Origin: Candidatus Hydrogenedentota bacterium
Lineage (GTDB): Bacteria > Hydrogenedentota > Hydrogenedentia > Hydrogenedentales > SLHB01
Direction: 5' to 3'
NCBI GenBank assembly: GCA_013359265.1
Contig: JABWCD010000001.1
Coordinates: 167,000-230,999, forward strand
DNA: 64,000 nucleotides
The position numbers were made by a program, and so were the translations under genes. Under the pieces are notes generated by a model. That model made no database searches. It worked only from the letters and a program-made list of their open reading frames with translations, and was not told where the DNA came from. Shown here in pieces: positions 36,766 through 46,917 of this stretch. Numbering within the stretch: the first letter of the stretch is position 1; every line of letters begins with the position of its first letter.

Positions 36766-37457
36766 CTTCGGGGCAGAACCCAGCGGGCGTATTAGTGGTC
36801 GAAGATGACGAAGAAATCCGCCGCTTTGTGCGCACCGCCCTCAAAGACGAGGGTTACGTCGTGTTTGAAGCCTCTACGCTGTCGGCTGGGCTGGTCGAGA
36901 CCGGCACGCGGAAACCGGAACTCGTCATTCTCGATTTGGGTTTGCCGGACGGAGACGGAGTGGACTTCATTCGCGACGTACGGTCATGGAGCAGCGTGCC
37001 GATTGTCGTCCTTTCCGCGCGCGTTGAAGAACCGGACAAGGTGCGAGCGCTCGACGCGGGCGCAGACGATTATTTGTCGAAACCTTTCGGCGTAGCGGAA
37101 CTGCTCGCGCGCACTCGAGCGGCACTTCGCCGGACCGCGCGCACCGATGGCAACGAAACCTTTGTGCGGTTCGGCGACATCGAACTCGACCTATCCCGGC
37201 GCATGGTGACGCGCGGTAGCGAGCAGGTGCGTCTCACGAAAATCGAATACCGGTTATTGACGACGCTGGTCGCCAACGCCGGCAAGGTGCTTACCCATCG
37301 TCAACTGCTGCGTGACGTGTGGGGGCCGTCCTACATTGAACATAATCACTACCTTCGCATTTATATGGCCCACCTTCGGCAGAAACTCGAAGCAGACCCG
37401 ACGCATCCCAAACACTTTATCACCGAAACAGGCGTCGGTTATCGGTTCACTTTGTAA
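36762..37457 (+). CDS. kdpE: Response regulator KdpE
   Basis: OmpR-type regulator, 231 aa. The receiver domain has the acidic pair in VVEDDEE, phospho-acceptor Asp58 in VILDLGLPDGDG, and the conserved Lys in YLSKPFG. A winged-helix DNA-binding domain (about 130-231) ends in THPKHFITETGVGYRF. It should activate the kdp promoter upstream of 29474. Start and kdpD stop overlap (ATGA). Confidence 0.97.
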   Translation: MTSGQNPAGVLVVEDDEEIRRFVRTALKDEGYVVFEASTLSAGLVETGTRKPELVILDLGLPDGDGVDFIRDVRSWSSVPIVVLSARVEEPDKVRALDAGADDYLSKPFGVAELLARTRAALRRTARTDGNETFVRFGDIELDLSRRMVTRGSEQVRLTKIEYRLLTTLVANAGKVLTHRQLLRDVWGPSYIEHNHYLRIYMAHLRQKLEADPTHPKHFITETGVGYRFTL

Positions 37458-37544
37458 GTATACCCGCAGCGGTCGGGACGGCACGGAATTCTGCGCGAAC
37501 CGGCGCGTACCGCGGCGCCGGTATGAAGACGAGGGAGCGTGACC

Positions 37545-39644
37545 ATGGACAGAAGATCGTTCCTGGCCCTGTGTTCATTGACGGGCGCGCATTTTGCCGC
37601 GTCCTCCGCGGTTCCAACGGAACCGAACGACGAAGAGTACATGGCCGCGTTTTCGCGCATGTTTCCGCCATTGCCACGCATTCGCAGTCTTCTGGCGGCC
37701 CCACTCCCCATGTCTACGGATTGGGATGTCGTCGTTACGCTGACGTCGTTTCAGGGGCTTGTGAATCGCCGCGAACCGCGCGTCTACTTCGTGCGCGATC
37801 AGACGGACCGGTTTTGGCTGGACTACTATGTCGATCGCTATGGAATCTCCTGCACCGACGTCGACGACCCCCACGAACTAATTCTGCGCTTTAAGGACGA
37901 GCTTTCCGGATACGTGCTTTACGATACGGAATTTCTGGATACGGCGAACGTCGCCACCGTTCTCGCCGGGATCGAGACTTTGCTGCCCGTATCTCCGGAA
38001 CGCGAAGCGAAATTTCGGGATTGGGGATTCATCAGGAAACGGAACTTGGCGGGGCGCTGGAAGAATCGCTACCAAGCCTATCGTTGGGCGCACCGGGAAT
38101 TGTGGCCCCTGTGCAACAAGCAGCTCCTGGGCGCGGCGTGCGTCGACCGGCCTATATGGCCGAGCGAGAGCGTGTGGCTTCGCGATTACCTCGTGGCGCA
38201 CCGGATTTTTACGTTCGATCTTTCCGCGAGCAAGCGCGATCGGGCCGACCGAAAACTGCTCCAATCGTTTCTTGCATCCGCGGAGGGGCCCGGTTGCGTC
38301 ATGGGATGGCGCTGCGCGCGGTGCAACGAACACGAATTTGTCGGTTTGGCCGCGCGCTACGATCTTGCCGTATTGAGCGCAACTGACGTGTGCAACCTTA
38401 CGGTCCACGCGGCCATTCCGAAACGCAATGAACCGTTCGTACAGAGTCACCGCAGCGCGGCGGACGTTGGCGACGTAGAACGGAAAGTCTACGTTTCGTT
38501 CATGGCGACCGATGGTGACGCGATGTCGAGCATGCTGCGTTTGCAGGCCGGCCGTTTCAACGACCCGGAGCACGGACAGATTCCTTTTGCGTACGGCTTT
38601 CTACCTGTCACGTGCGACCTGATGCCGGGTGTTGCAGCGTACAACTTCGAACGGAAGACCGACAACGACTATTTCCTGGCCCCGTCGTCCGGTGCGATGT
38701 ACACGTATCCCTACATGATGCCCCACGCCCGCGAATACCTGCGCGCAACAAGGCAGTATATGAATCGGTGCGGGCAAAAAGTCGCGTACATGATCAACTG
38801 GGACGATGACTACTGGTGGCAGGAAATGGAATTGCCGGAGTTTCTACCCATGCTTCGCGAGCAGTTGCCCGGTTGCATCGGCTTCCTCCGTGGTCAGGGC
38901 GAGTCCGCTTTTGAGCGGCAGTTCTTCGGCAACGGCGCACCGTACATCTTTTCGGGAGAAGGACTGCACCGCGATTCGGACGTCTATACGACGTTTCGCG
39001 ACTTCATCGATGCGAACCCGATTCGCCCGTTGTTCATCTATTGCCTGTCCAATCACACCATAACCATGGGAAAGACAATTGCCGGATTGCACACGTTTGC
39101 AGATGACTCGATTCGCGTGGTGCGCATGGACGAGTTTCTGCATCTTGTCCGAAAAGCCGTCGATAAGGGCATGGTCCCAGCGGACGATTTCTATCCCGAC
39201 AAATCAAAGCTCCGAGAGCTACTCAGGCAAGAAGCCCTGCCACAATGGCCGGCGGCTATTGATCGGATCGAGGAGCACGCGAATCGCGCCAGTCGCCCCG
39301 CGGAGGACTTCGCCGACGGCTTGAACGATCCGCTCGTCCGAATCATTCTTAATCGTTCCGCGACGCCATTGCCGGACATCGTTGCATTCACCGCCATCTG
39401 GGACTCGATGCTACTGACAAAGCTTGCGCTGAATCTGCGCGGAATCTATGTGAACCACAAGGCCTCGGCCGTCGAAGACTTTGTTCGCGTATTTGCGGCA
39501 GTGGAAGATGCAAAGCTCGTGCGTACGCTATGGTCACTGTGGGCGGATTGGGACTTCACGCGGGCCTCGTACCATCAGGCGTCCGCGTACGCCAACAGAT
39601 TGGCTGTCCTCGCCTCACGAATCGGCAAGGTGATGGCGATTTGA
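37545..39644 (+). CDS. Tat-exported GxGYxYP-family protein
   Basis: 699 aa. The N-terminus MDRRSFLALCSLTG has a twin-arginine motif, so it is probably exported folded. GxGYxYP_N features (LTSFQGLVNRREPRVYFV) precede a C-terminal domain with VYVSFMATDGDAMSSM and the name motif, here altered to SSGAMYTYPYM. The family is a putative glycoside hydrolase whose substrate is unknown. ATG 37545 has GAGGGAG 7 bases upstream and is preferred over the GTG at 37539. It follows kdpE after 87 bases and heads a stretch of carbohydrate-related genes. Confidence 0.8.
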   Translation: MDRRSFLALCSLTGAHFAASSAVPTEPNDEEYMAAFSRMFPPLPRIRSLLAAPLPMSTDWDVVVTLTSFQGLVNRREPRVYFVRDQTDRFWLDYYVDRYGISCTDVDDPHELILRFKDELSGYVLYDTEFLDTANVATVLAGIETLLPVSPEREAKFRDWGFIRKRNLAGRWKNRYQAYRWAHRELWPLCNKQLLGAACVDRPIWPSESVWLRDYLVAHRIFTFDLSASKRDRADRKLLQSFLASAEGPGCVMGWRCARCNEHEFVGLAARYDLAVLSATDVCNLTVHAAIPKRNEPFVQSHRSAADVGDVERKVYVSFMATDGDAMSSMLRLQAGRFNDPEHGQIPFAYGFLPVTCDLMPGVAAYNFERKTDNDYFLAPSSGAMYTYPYMMPHAREYLRATRQYMNRCGQKVAYMINWDDDYWWQEMELPEFLPMLREQLPGCIGFLRGQGESAFERQFFGNGAPYIFSGEGLHRDSDVYTTFRDFIDANPIRPLFIYCLSNHTITMGKTIAGLHTFADDSIRVVRMDEFLHLVRKAVDKGMVPADDFYPDKSKLRELLRQEALPQWPAAIDRIEEHANRASRPAEDFADGLNDPLVRIILNRSATPLPDIVAFTAIWDSMLLTKLALNLRGIYVNHKASAVEDFVRVFAAVEDAKLVRTLWSLWADWDFTRASYHQASAYANRLAVLASRIGKVMAI

Positions 39645-39689
39645 TAGCAGGGGTTTGGGTGTTGCCCACCATAGGGCGCTGGGCCGTCG

Positions 39690-39718
39690 TTGTATAGACA
39701 TTCCAATCCGATTAGACT
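39690..39718 (+). promoter_or_regulatory. Candidate promoter for the Gfo/Idh/MocA gene
   Basis: TTGTAT (39690-39695) and TAGACT (39713-39718) are separated by 17 bases. The start codon at 39772 follows about 45 bases after the expected initiation site. Confidence 0.45.
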
Positions 39719-39771
39719 AACGCGGCAACGGTCTCGATGCCGCGGGCGTAATTCAGAAGGATTCTCCAGTC

Positions 39772-41145
39772 ATGGGCAAGACAAATACCTCCCACTCGAG
39801 TGCGCGTCGCCGCCTATCGCGCCGACGCTTTCTAAAAACAACGGCATTCGCCGCCACCGCATCGCTGGGCGCGCCTGCGATCGTGCGCGGCCAAAATCTG
39901 AATAACCGCCTGAACATCGCAATCATCGGGTGTGGCGGACGCGGCGGCAGCAACGCAAAAGATGTGTCCGGCGAAAACATCGTAGCGCTGTGCGACGTGA
40001 ACGGGAAGAATCTCGAGGCGGCGGCGGCGCAGTACCCAAAGGCGAAGACGTTTGTCGACTTTCGTAAGCTGTACGAGAAACCAGACGCATTCGACGCAGT
40101 TGTCGTCAGCACCTGCGAACACACGCACGCCCTGGCAACTTTGCCCGCGCTGAAACTCGGCAAGCATGTGTACTGCGAAAAACCGCTGACGTACAACATC
40201 TACGAAGCGCGCGTCATTCGCGAGGCGGCGGCCAAGGCGAAAGTCGCCACGCAGATGGGCACGCAAATCCACGCGGGCGACAACTACCGGCGCGTGGTGG
40301 AATTGATCCGGTCCGGTGCAATCGGGCCGGTGCGTGAAGTACACGTGTGGGTGTCGCGCGTGTGGGGTTGGCAGGAATCGGAGGATGAAGCAAAGGCCAA
40401 CGACGATATCGTGTTTACGAAGGAACGTCCGACTACTGAAGACCCGATTCCCGACGGACTCGATTGGGACCTCTGGCTGGGCCCCGCTCCGTACCGGCCG
40501 TTCAACAACGTCTATTTTCCCGGGCCAAAGTGGTACCGGTGGTGGGAATGGGGCAACGGCACGATGTCTGATTTGGGAAGCCATTGGAACGATTTGCCGT
40601 TCTGGGCGCTGGACCTCAAGTATCCGTTGACCGTTGAAGCGAGCGGGCCGCCGGCGCATCCGGATATCGCGCCCGCGTCGATGCGCGCTACGTATGAATA
40701 CGGCCCACGCGGCGCCATGCCCGCGCTGAAGCTGCATTGGTATCAAGGCAAAGAAAAGCCGGCGCCATTGGCCGAAGGCACGATACCGAAGTGGAATGAC
40801 GGCGTCCTCTTCGTTGGCGACAACGGCATGCTGCTCTCGGACTATGGCAAACACGTATTGCTGCCGGAAGATACGTTCAAGGACTTCTCTCCGCCACCGC
40901 AGACAATCCCCAAATCACTCGGCCATCACCAGGATTGGGTGCATGCGTGCAAAACGGGCGAACCTACGCTGAGCAACTTCGAGTATGCGGGTTGGCTAAC
41001 GGAAGCGAACCACCTGGGTAACGTCGCGTATCGCGTTGGCAAGAAGATCGAGTGGGAGCCAACGACGATGAAAGCGGCGAACGCGCCGGAAGCGGACCCC
41101 TATATCAAGCGCGAGTATCGTATTCCGTGGTCGCTCGACGTATAA
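39772..41145 (+). CDS. Tat-exported Gfo/Idh/MocA oxidoreductase
   Basis: NAD(P)-dependent sugar or polyol dehydrogenase-type protein, 457 aa. A Tat signal ([18 protein letters not shown]) is followed by the Rossmann GxGxxG region [17 protein letters not shown], then [27 protein letters not shown] containing the conserved EKP lysine. The C-terminal domain has [15 protein letters not shown], the usual active-site HW segment. Exported members with tightly bound cofactor are common in planctomycete-like bacteria. The substrate is unknown. It precedes the DUF4838 gene by 71 bases. Confidence 0.93.
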   Translation: MGKTNTSHSSARRRLSRRRFLKTTAFAATASLGAPAIVRGQNLNNRLNIAIIGCGGRGGSNAKDVSGENIVALCDVNGKNLEAAAAQYPKAKTFVDFRKLYEKPDAFDAVVVSTCEHTHALATLPALKLGKHVYCEKPLTYNIYEARVIREAAAKAKVATQMGTQIHAGDNYRRVVELIRSGAIGPVREVHVWVSRVWGWQESEDEAKANDDIVFTKERPTTEDPIPDGLDWDLWLGPAPYRPFNNVYFPGPKWYRWWEWGNGTMSDLGSHWNDLPFWALDLKYPLTVEASGPPAHPDIAPASMRATYEYGPRGAMPALKLHWYQGKEKPAPLAEGTIPKWNDGVLFVGDNGMLLSDYGKHVLLPEDTFKDFSPPPQTIPKSLGHHQDWVHACKTGEPTLSNFEYAGWLTEANHLGNVAYRVGKKIEWEPTTMKAANAPEADPYIKREYRIPWSLDV

Positions 41146-41216
41146 GGGCGTAGTCCCTATCCCGCTCTCGCCTTGATTGATCGACGTTGTCGGCACTGTG
41201 GAGGAATCCTTTCGCG

Positions 41217-43823
41217 ATGCGCTGTACCTTTTCGATACTAATCGTTGTCGCTTTTTCTGCGCTTCTGTGTAGTGCCGCAGAGTTTTCGACAGTCGAAATA
41301 TGGATGGGCGCACGCTCCACGCCCGTCGAACTGAAATGCGCCGAGTTGTTAAAGTCGCGCCTAACCGAACTCGGCGGGCCTCGGGTCAGCATCGTCACTG
41401 CACCGAGCGCAGAACGAGTTGACGGCAAAACATTAGCGATTTACCTCGGGGTTTACTCGAATCACGATCTGATCGTGAAACGGTTCGAGGCCGACCGCAC
41501 CAAGCCTCTCACGGAGCGCGACCCCGGCCCGGAGGGATTCCACCTTCGATCGTACTTTGGCGAAGATCGTCCCGCGTTGGTCGCCGCCGCGGTGGATCGG
41601 CGTGGAACCTTATACGCCGTGGGCGAGCTGTTGCGCCAAGCCGTCATGAACGCGAACTCCGTGACACTGCCCGATGTAATTGATGTGCGCACGGCGCCCG
41701 CGTTCGAAGTGCGCGGAACGCAGTTCGGTCAGAGCGGGGTCGCGAAGCGCGTGGCACAGGTGCGCGACTGGACGGAGGAAGAAACGCAGCGCGACATCAT
41801 CGACTCGGCCCTCGCGGGCGCAAACGTGTTTGATGTTGACGCCGGTCCGGAATTCGACTTCATCAAGTCGTTCGATCTTATGACAAACGAGAATTACCAC
41901 CCCAACGTAGGACAAGGCCCAAAGGAATGGCAGGGATTTGAATCGATTGGGCGCTTGAACTATCTCTGCCCATCCGTACCGGAGGCGCGGGCGCACCTGA
42001 TCGAAACGTGCCGGAAGCACTACGAAAACGGCCCATCGTTCGACTTCGTAAAAATGGTTGGCGGCGATGGTGGTGGCTGCGAGTGCGACCGCTGCAACCC
42101 ATACGGCTTGACGTTCATCAAGCTTTGCGAGGACATGGCTGCGATCATACACGCGAAACATCCGAACACACGAATCTGGTTTACGAACCAGAAGTTCGAC
42201 GACGAAGACGATCAAGCGATCTTCAATTACCTGCTTGAAAAACCGCGCGAGTGGCTCTGGGCGTGGGGTTACGGCCCCGGCTCGGACGCGATGAGTTGGC
42301 AACCCGGACACCGCCAGACGCACCGCATGGACCTGTTCCGCTATCCCGGATTTGGCCCGTTCGATCGGTACAACCAGGAGATCATACACCAGCTTCCACC
42401 GCAACAGACGCTGCTGCATTACAATGAGATCACACACTGGCGTTATGCGCAGCACGCGTACGTGCAGGCCTATCCGCGCGCCGACCGCAACGGCGACCTC
42501 CCGCCGTGGTGGAACCACTTTATCTACGAACGCCAGCCGGACGCGGCGATTACGATGGTCTACGATCGCCTTACGTTCTACGCGTGGCCGCGTTTCTATC
42601 ACTGGGTCTTCGGCGAAGTGAACCGCTACGGCGCCGGCGACATCACACACTCGAGCGGCACACACGATCACTTCAATCAATGGATGTGGCAGCGCCTGCT
42701 CTGGGCGCCCCACACCAGCGTCGAGGCCGTCGTCGACGAATACTGCCGCACCTGGTTCGGTCCGGATGCCACCCCGCTCATGGCGCAAGCGATTTTTCAA
42801 CTTGAAGAAAATTTGGAGAACGATCCGAAGAAACCGATAACCGAGAAGGAAGGAATCGATCGCTACTACGATCTCGTGAAGCAGGCCGGCGAATCAATTC
42901 CACCGCACCAAATGAAATCGAACTGGCTCTGGCGTGAGTACATGCAAAAGGCCGCCCTCGACAAATACATCAAACTCAACGTGCGCGAGCAGGTCGATCT
43001 CCAGGCCCGTATCGAAAGGTCTGTCGCCGAGATTCTCGACAGCGGGAATCTCGACCGCGCCGCCGAACTCATTGCACAGATCGACGCGGATAACGAAACC
43101 GGCGCCATGCGCGCACTGCGCGAGGAAGCGGGCCGCCTCGGCGAGGAAAGCAATGCGCTGTACGGCGTGCGCAGCGAAGGTTACTACACGCTGACCGGTC
43201 ACGACTTCATTGGACTTGGCTGGCTGCAGCGTCAATTGGAACGCGCGCGTGACGTAAAGTCCCAGGCAGAGAAGCGCGAACTGCTTCGAATGATCGTTGC
43301 CTACGAGGACCCCGGCGAAGGCGGGTTCTATGACAACTGCGGCACCTTCAACGAATGCCCGAGTGTGGTTAATGGATATCCCTACGATCACGGCCAACCC
43401 TACGTACCCGGCATGCTATTCGAGAAGAACCGGCCGAGCCAGCGCACAATGCACTTCACGCAGGACGAGGCGCAAGGGGTCACGCTGCATTACCGCGGGT
43501 TGGACGCGAACGCCAGCTATCGCATCCGCTTCACGCTCGTGCGCCCGTGGTACCAGGATCGCTACGCCGAACGGATGAACCAGAAATCGCAGACCATATA
43601 CGCCGACGACCGAGTTCTGGCGCGCGACGTGGAATTGCCGCTCCAGTTCAGCGACTTCTTCACCTACGACATCCCCCAAGAGCTCACCAAAGACGGCGAG
43701 CTCATCATCCGGTTCGAAAAGGCCCCCGATGTCGCCGTCGGCGACCGCGTTACCGTCGAACAATGGCGCAACACCGGCGGTTGGGGAACGCTGCTGTCCG
43801 AGGCATGGTTGATGCGCAAGTAG
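41217..43823 (+). CDS. DUF4838-domain exported protein, alpha-glucuronidase-like
   Basis: 868 aa. A signal peptide (CTFSILIVVAFSALLCSAAE) is followed by an N-terminal alpha/beta domain like that of GH67 (LKSRLTELGGPRVSIV). The DUF4838 barrel comes next, with the diagnostic GGGCECDRCNPYG and WLWAWGYGPGSDAMSW. A helical region (about 520-680) and a C-terminal beta-sandwich (about 690-868) end the protein. The family is found in polysaccharide-use loci and resembles alpha-glucuronidases, but activity is not established. The start at 41217 is the second Met; a Met ten codons earlier (41187) lacks a signal peptide start. Neighbours suggest sugar-acid or polymer use. Confidence 0.88.
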   Translation: MRCTFSILIVVAFSALLCSAAEFSTVEIWMGARSTPVELKCAELLKSRLTELGGPRVSIVTAPSAERVDGKTLAIYLGVYSNHDLIVKRFEADRTKPLTERDPGPEGFHLRSYFGEDRPALVAAAVDRRGTLYAVGELLRQAVMNANSVTLPDVIDVRTAPAFEVRGTQFGQSGVAKRVAQVRDWTEEETQRDIIDSALAGANVFDVDAGPEFDFIKSFDLMTNENYHPNVGQGPKEWQGFESIGRLNYLCPSVPEARAHLIETCRKHYENGPSFDFVKMVGGDGGGCECDRCNPYGLTFIKLCEDMAAIIHAKHPNTRIWFTNQKFDDEDDQAIFNYLLEKPREWLWAWGYGPGSDAMSWQPGHRQTHRMDLFRYPGFGPFDRYNQEIIHQLPPQQTLLHYNEITHWRYAQHAYVQAYPRADRNGDLPPWWNHFIYERQPDAAITMVYDRLTFYAWPRFYHWVFGEVNRYGAGDITHSSGTHDHFNQWMWQRLLWAPHTSVEAVVDEYCRTWFGPDATPLMAQAIFQLEENLENDPKKPITEKEGIDRYYDLVKQAGESIPPHQMKSNWLWREYMQKAALDKYIKLNVREQVDLQARIERSVAEILDSGNLDRAAELIAQIDADNETGAMRALREEAGRLGEESNALYGVRSEGYYTLTGHDFIGLGWLQRQLERARDVKSQAEKRELLRMIVAYEDPGEGGFYDNCGTFNECPSVVNGYPYDHGQPYVPGMLFEKNRPSQRTMHFTQDEAQGVTLHYRGLDANASYRIRFTLVRPWYQDRYAERMNQKSQTIYADDRVLARDVELPLQFSDFFTYDIPQELTKDGELIIRFEKAPDVAVGDRVTVEQWRNTGGWGTLLSEAWLMRK

Positions 43824-43942
43824 CCCCGCGCCGAACCTCACAAAGGCGCCATTTACCGCACAGCGGGTACCCACTCCGCAACCCAAACAAAAAGCGCAGC
43901 CGCCCGGCTCAACCGAAACGACTGCGCATCAATCACTTAGAC

Positions 43943-44019
43943 TGGCGTACCCGGAGGGACTCGAACCCCCAACCTCTTGGTCCGTAGCCAAGCACTCTAT
44001 CCAATTGAGCTACGGGTAC
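43943..44019 (-). tRNA. tRNA-Arg (anticodon ACG)
   Basis: 77 bases with encoded CCA. The acceptor GTACCCG pairs with CGGGTAC, G discriminator. The anticodon loop CTACGGA between CTTGG and CCAAG centres on ACG, whose A34 is normally edited to inosine to read CGN codons. The T-loop GGTTCGAGTCC is present. Confidence 0.96.
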
Positions 44020-44159
44020 GTCGAAACAGGGCAAGAATGCTCATATGCTACCACTTGAATGCGCACGGGCGCAACCCGAGCAGCGCGGGACGGCGAGGGT
44101 ATGGTATGCTTAAGGAGGGTCGCCGCTGGGGTCTTGCGCGAGACAAGGGAGGTTGATCC

Positions 44160-45224
44160 ATGCTGCGCTGTCTCGCGACCTTTTTCGTTTGCCTTTTGCT
44201 TGCCGCCGTTCTTCCCTCCTGCCCTGACGCTTCCACGGATAGCGACAACAGTCCGGGTGGTAACGGTAACAATAGTGACAATGGCGACGGTGTCGATGGC
44301 GGGAATGATGGGGGCGATGGCAGTGGCGACGAGGGACCGGACATCCCAGACCTAGGGGTCAACGCAAGTCTGAACGGCGCACAGGTTTTCCCTACGGACA
44401 ATCCATGGAACACTCCTGTAGACACACTTCCCGTCGATCCGAACTCGGACATCTTAATCGATAGCATCGGGCGCTACACCGGACTGCACGCCGACTTTGG
44501 CGCAAACTGGAACGGTGGGCCGTTTGGCATCCCCTATATCGTAGTAGAAGGGGATACGCCCGGCGTGTATGTAACGTTTCAGTACGATGACGAGAGCGAC
44601 GCAGGCCCCTACCCGATCACCGGAAACGCGCCAATTGAAGGCGGGCCGAACTCGAGCGGCGACCGCCACATCATTATGATCGACCGTGACAATTGGATTC
44701 TGTACGAGTTGTTTGCCGCCTATCCTCCTGACCGCGCGGGCGATCCGTGGCGGGCGGGGTCCGGCGCGATCTGGGACATGAACTCGAACGCGCTACGCCC
44801 CGCGGGCTGGACTTCCGCGGACGCCGCAGGTCTGCCGATCTTTCCCGGCCTGGTGCGGTACGATGAGGTTTACGAACAGGGCGAAATCGGCCATGCGCTA
44901 CGCTTTACCGTGAGCCGGTCCCGGCGCGCGTACGTTCATCCGGCGCGACATTTCGCCAGCAGCAGCACCGACCCGGACCTGCCACCGATGGGCATGCGCG
45001 TCCGGCTTAAGGCTGGCTTCGACGTATCCGGCTTTAGCGACGCGAATCAGGTTGTTCTCCGCGCCCTCAAGAGGTACGGCATGATCGTCGCCGACAACGG
45101 CAGCAATTGGTACATCTCCGGCGCGCCCGACGCGCGCTGGGACGACGACGAACTGAGCGAACTAAAAGATATCGAAGGCGGCAACTTCGAGGTTGTGCGG
45201 ATGGGTTCCATCGTGACGGATTGA
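44160..45224 (+). CDS. Lipoprotein with Asp/Gly/Asn-rich linker, unknown function
   Basis: 354 aa. The signal peptide ends in a lipobox LPSC (Cys21). Residues about 25-65 form a low-complexity linker of Asp, Gly, Asn and Ser. The folded domain starts at FPTDNPWNTPVDTLPVDPNS and contains GDRHIIMIDRDNWILYELF, GHALRFTVSRSRRAYVHPARH and ALKRYGMIVADNG. Proteins of this pattern occur in several soil and marine phyla; I know no assigned activity. A weak extended -10 (TGGTATGCT near 44102-44110) may drive it. It is flanked by genes on the other strand. Confidence 0.75.
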   Translation: MLRCLATFFVCLLLAAVLPSCPDASTDSDNSPGGNGNNSDNGDGVDGGNDGGDGSGDEGPDIPDLGVNASLNGAQVFPTDNPWNTPVDTLPVDPNSDILIDSIGRYTGLHADFGANWNGGPFGIPYIVVEGDTPGVYVTFQYDDESDAGPYPITGNAPIEGGPNSSGDRHIIMIDRDNWILYELFAAYPPDRAGDPWRAGSGAIWDMNSNALRPAGWTSADAAGLPIFPGLVRYDEVYEQGEIGHALRFTVSRSRRAYVHPARHFASSSTDPDLPPMGMRVRLKAGFDVSGFSDANQVVLRALKRYGMIVADNGSNWYISGAPDARWDDDELSELKDIEGGNFEVVRMGSIVTD

Positions 45225-45263
45225 GCTTCCCCGGGCCCAAACGCGCCACGCTGGGTCACGTCC

Positions 45264-46706
45264 CTACGAGACGGCCTCGATTCCATGTAATCGACAGAAC
45301 TCGCGTAATGGTCGTCCGCAATTACCATAAAAAATAATCTGGTGCATGCCCTTCACGTCGCGAACGTCATCCACTTCGTTGATGGTCATTTGAACGTTGG
45401 TGCGGCATCCGCCGACAGATTCCGGACAACCGACAATCGATCCCGTGTATACATACATCTTCGGCGTGTCGCCGGTCAGGTACTGCGCGATCGTTGCTTC
45501 CTGACCTTTTGTCAGCAATACGCGCGGCACACACCCCCACCCCGCTTCGGCATGGCTCCGCAACACATACGGTTCCGGTCGAGCGCCGGGACCGTTCATG
45601 TGCGACGGACACGTGCAGTGCGCGCCGAAGTACAAATTCTGCGCAGTATCCATCGATGCATTCTGCTGGAACCCCGGGCGCTCGAATAGATACTGCACCA
45701 GTAACAGCGTCAGCGTTGCGCTGAGATCGGATTGGCAACCCGCTGGAAACCCCTGATCGCGAAGGCTCATGAACGCCATGCACGGCGGAACGTGCTTGCG
45801 CGGATGCTGCAGCCCGGGAAGGCAATTCATCATTATGGCATCCACCTGTTCGGCGTCGATGAGGCTTCTCAACGCGAAGTAGCACTTTGCTGCGTCCAGC
45901 ACGTCCTGCTCGTTGGGCTCGACTATCTCCTTCGCGCCGCGCGAATACGCCGAGGCAAGTGCGCGCGTCGCGTCGTCCAGAGCCGTCTCCCGATACTGCG
46001 CGTAAAAGCGCTCGTGCGGGATGGTCAGAACTTCCGTTCCAATGTGCGGTACGACTTCCGTCTTGGTTTCGGCGCCGTCAATATTGAGAATGCGGCTCTG
46101 GCGCATCCAAGCGCCGGCGCGGACCATGCGCAATCCCGGCTCCACCGAATCGAACTCTTCCGAAGTGATCAGATGTAGGCCTGCTGTTTGCCTGGCCTCG
46201 TTGATATGCTCCACCAACAGCACGCCGAGCGGCGCATAGACGACGGCCGGCACGTTCGTCGTTTCGACGATGTGTTTTACGCGCGGCCAGTGCCCCTTCT
46301 TCAGCAGAATGAGGAGGAGACCGTCCGGTCTTGAATGCCGCACTTCTTCGGCAAACGCCACCGCGCTGGCTTCGTCGTCCAACGCGGCACCGTAGGTGCT
46401 GATTGCGATTCCAAGCGACTGCTCGAGTTGCGTCATTCGCGCGCTATACGCGCGCCGGCGGCCCTCCGCATCGAACCCCGATCCGGGCCAACTGTAGTAC
46501 CCCACCTGCCGCAGCGATTCGGTCGGCGGGAAAACAAATGCGCATTTGATCACGCAATGCTTCGGCCTGCGCGAAATTGGCGCGAGGACGGAAGCCGCGG
46601 CGGGCTGACCCGCCAGTATCGGCCCCGCGGCAAGCGCCCCGGCCGTCGCCTGCAGAAACACCCTGCGTGGAACATGAAATCGATCGCGCGATGGATAGGT
46701 ACTCAT
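45264..46706 (-). CDS. Tat-exported protein with L-fucose/arabinose isomerase-like fold
   Basis: 480 aa. The twin-arginine signal VPRRVFLQATAGALAAGP predicts export. The mature part resembles sugar isomerases of the FucI/AraA type in layout: AEEVRHSRPDGLLLILLKKGH, YAPLGVLLVEH, and a metal-site-like C-terminal half with GFPAGCQSDLSATLTLLLV and FFGAHCTCPSHMNG-type segments (NLYFGAHCTCPSH). Catalytic residues cannot be confirmed by eye. An exported isomerase would be odd, since these enzymes normally act in the cytoplasm. ATG 46706 has GGGGGG 8 bases upstream; an earlier start at 46733 is rejected. Confidence 0.7.
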   Translation of the reverse strand: MSTYPSRDRFHVPRRVFLQATAGALAAGPILAGQPAAASVLAPISRRPKHCVIKCAFVFPPTESLRQVGYYSWPGSGFDAEGRRRAYSARMTQLEQSLGIAISTYGAALDDEASAVAFAEEVRHSRPDGLLLILLKKGHWPRVKHIVETTNVPAVVYAPLGVLLVEHINEARQTAGLHLITSEEFDSVEPGLRMVRAGAWMRQSRILNIDGAETKTEVVPHIGTEVLTIPHERFYAQYRETALDDATRALASAYSRGAKEIVEPNEQDVLDAAKCYFALRSLIDAEQVDAIMMNCLPGLQHPRKHVPPCMAFMSLRDQGFPAGCQSDLSATLTLLLVQYLFERPGFQQNASMDTAQNLYFGAHCTCPSHMNGPGARPEPYVLRSHAEAGWGCVPRVLLTKGQEATIAQYLTGDTPKMYVYTGSIVGCPESVGGCRTNVQMTINEVDDVRDVKGMHQIIFYGNCGRPLREFCRLHGIEAVS

Positions 46707-46785
46707 GGCAATGCCCCCCTTCCATTTCCCCAAGACAAGTATACACCTGGTGACGAGCGCTCGGCACTTAGTAAAGGGTGGGAAA

Positions 46786-46861
46786 TGGTGAACGGGGCGG
46801 GATTCGAACCCGCGGCCACCGGATTAAAAGTCCGATGCTCTACCGACTGAGCTACCCGTTC
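46786..46861 (-). tRNA. tRNA-Lys (anticodon TTT)
   Basis: 76 bases with encoded CCA. The acceptor GAACGGG pairs with CCCGTTC, A discriminator. The D-arm GCTCAGTCGGTAGAGC and T-arm GCGGGTTCGAATCCCGC are perfect. The anticodon loop CTTTTAA centres on TTT. Confidence 0.96.
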
Positions 46862-46880
46862 ACCGAATGGGATTGGACAA

Positions 46881-46906
46881 ACGGCGAGCCCCGTGGAGCT
46901 CGCCGT
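46881..46906. repeat. REP-like hairpin in the tRNA-Lys leader
   Basis: ACGGCGAGC (46881-46889) and GCTCGCCGT (46898-46906) are perfect inverted repeats around the 8-base loop CCCGTGGA. It lies between the tRNA-Lys promoter and the tRNA. Its architecture resembles the hairpin at 49389-49410. Confidence 0.6.
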
Positions 46907-46917
46907 GCTAATTAGAA

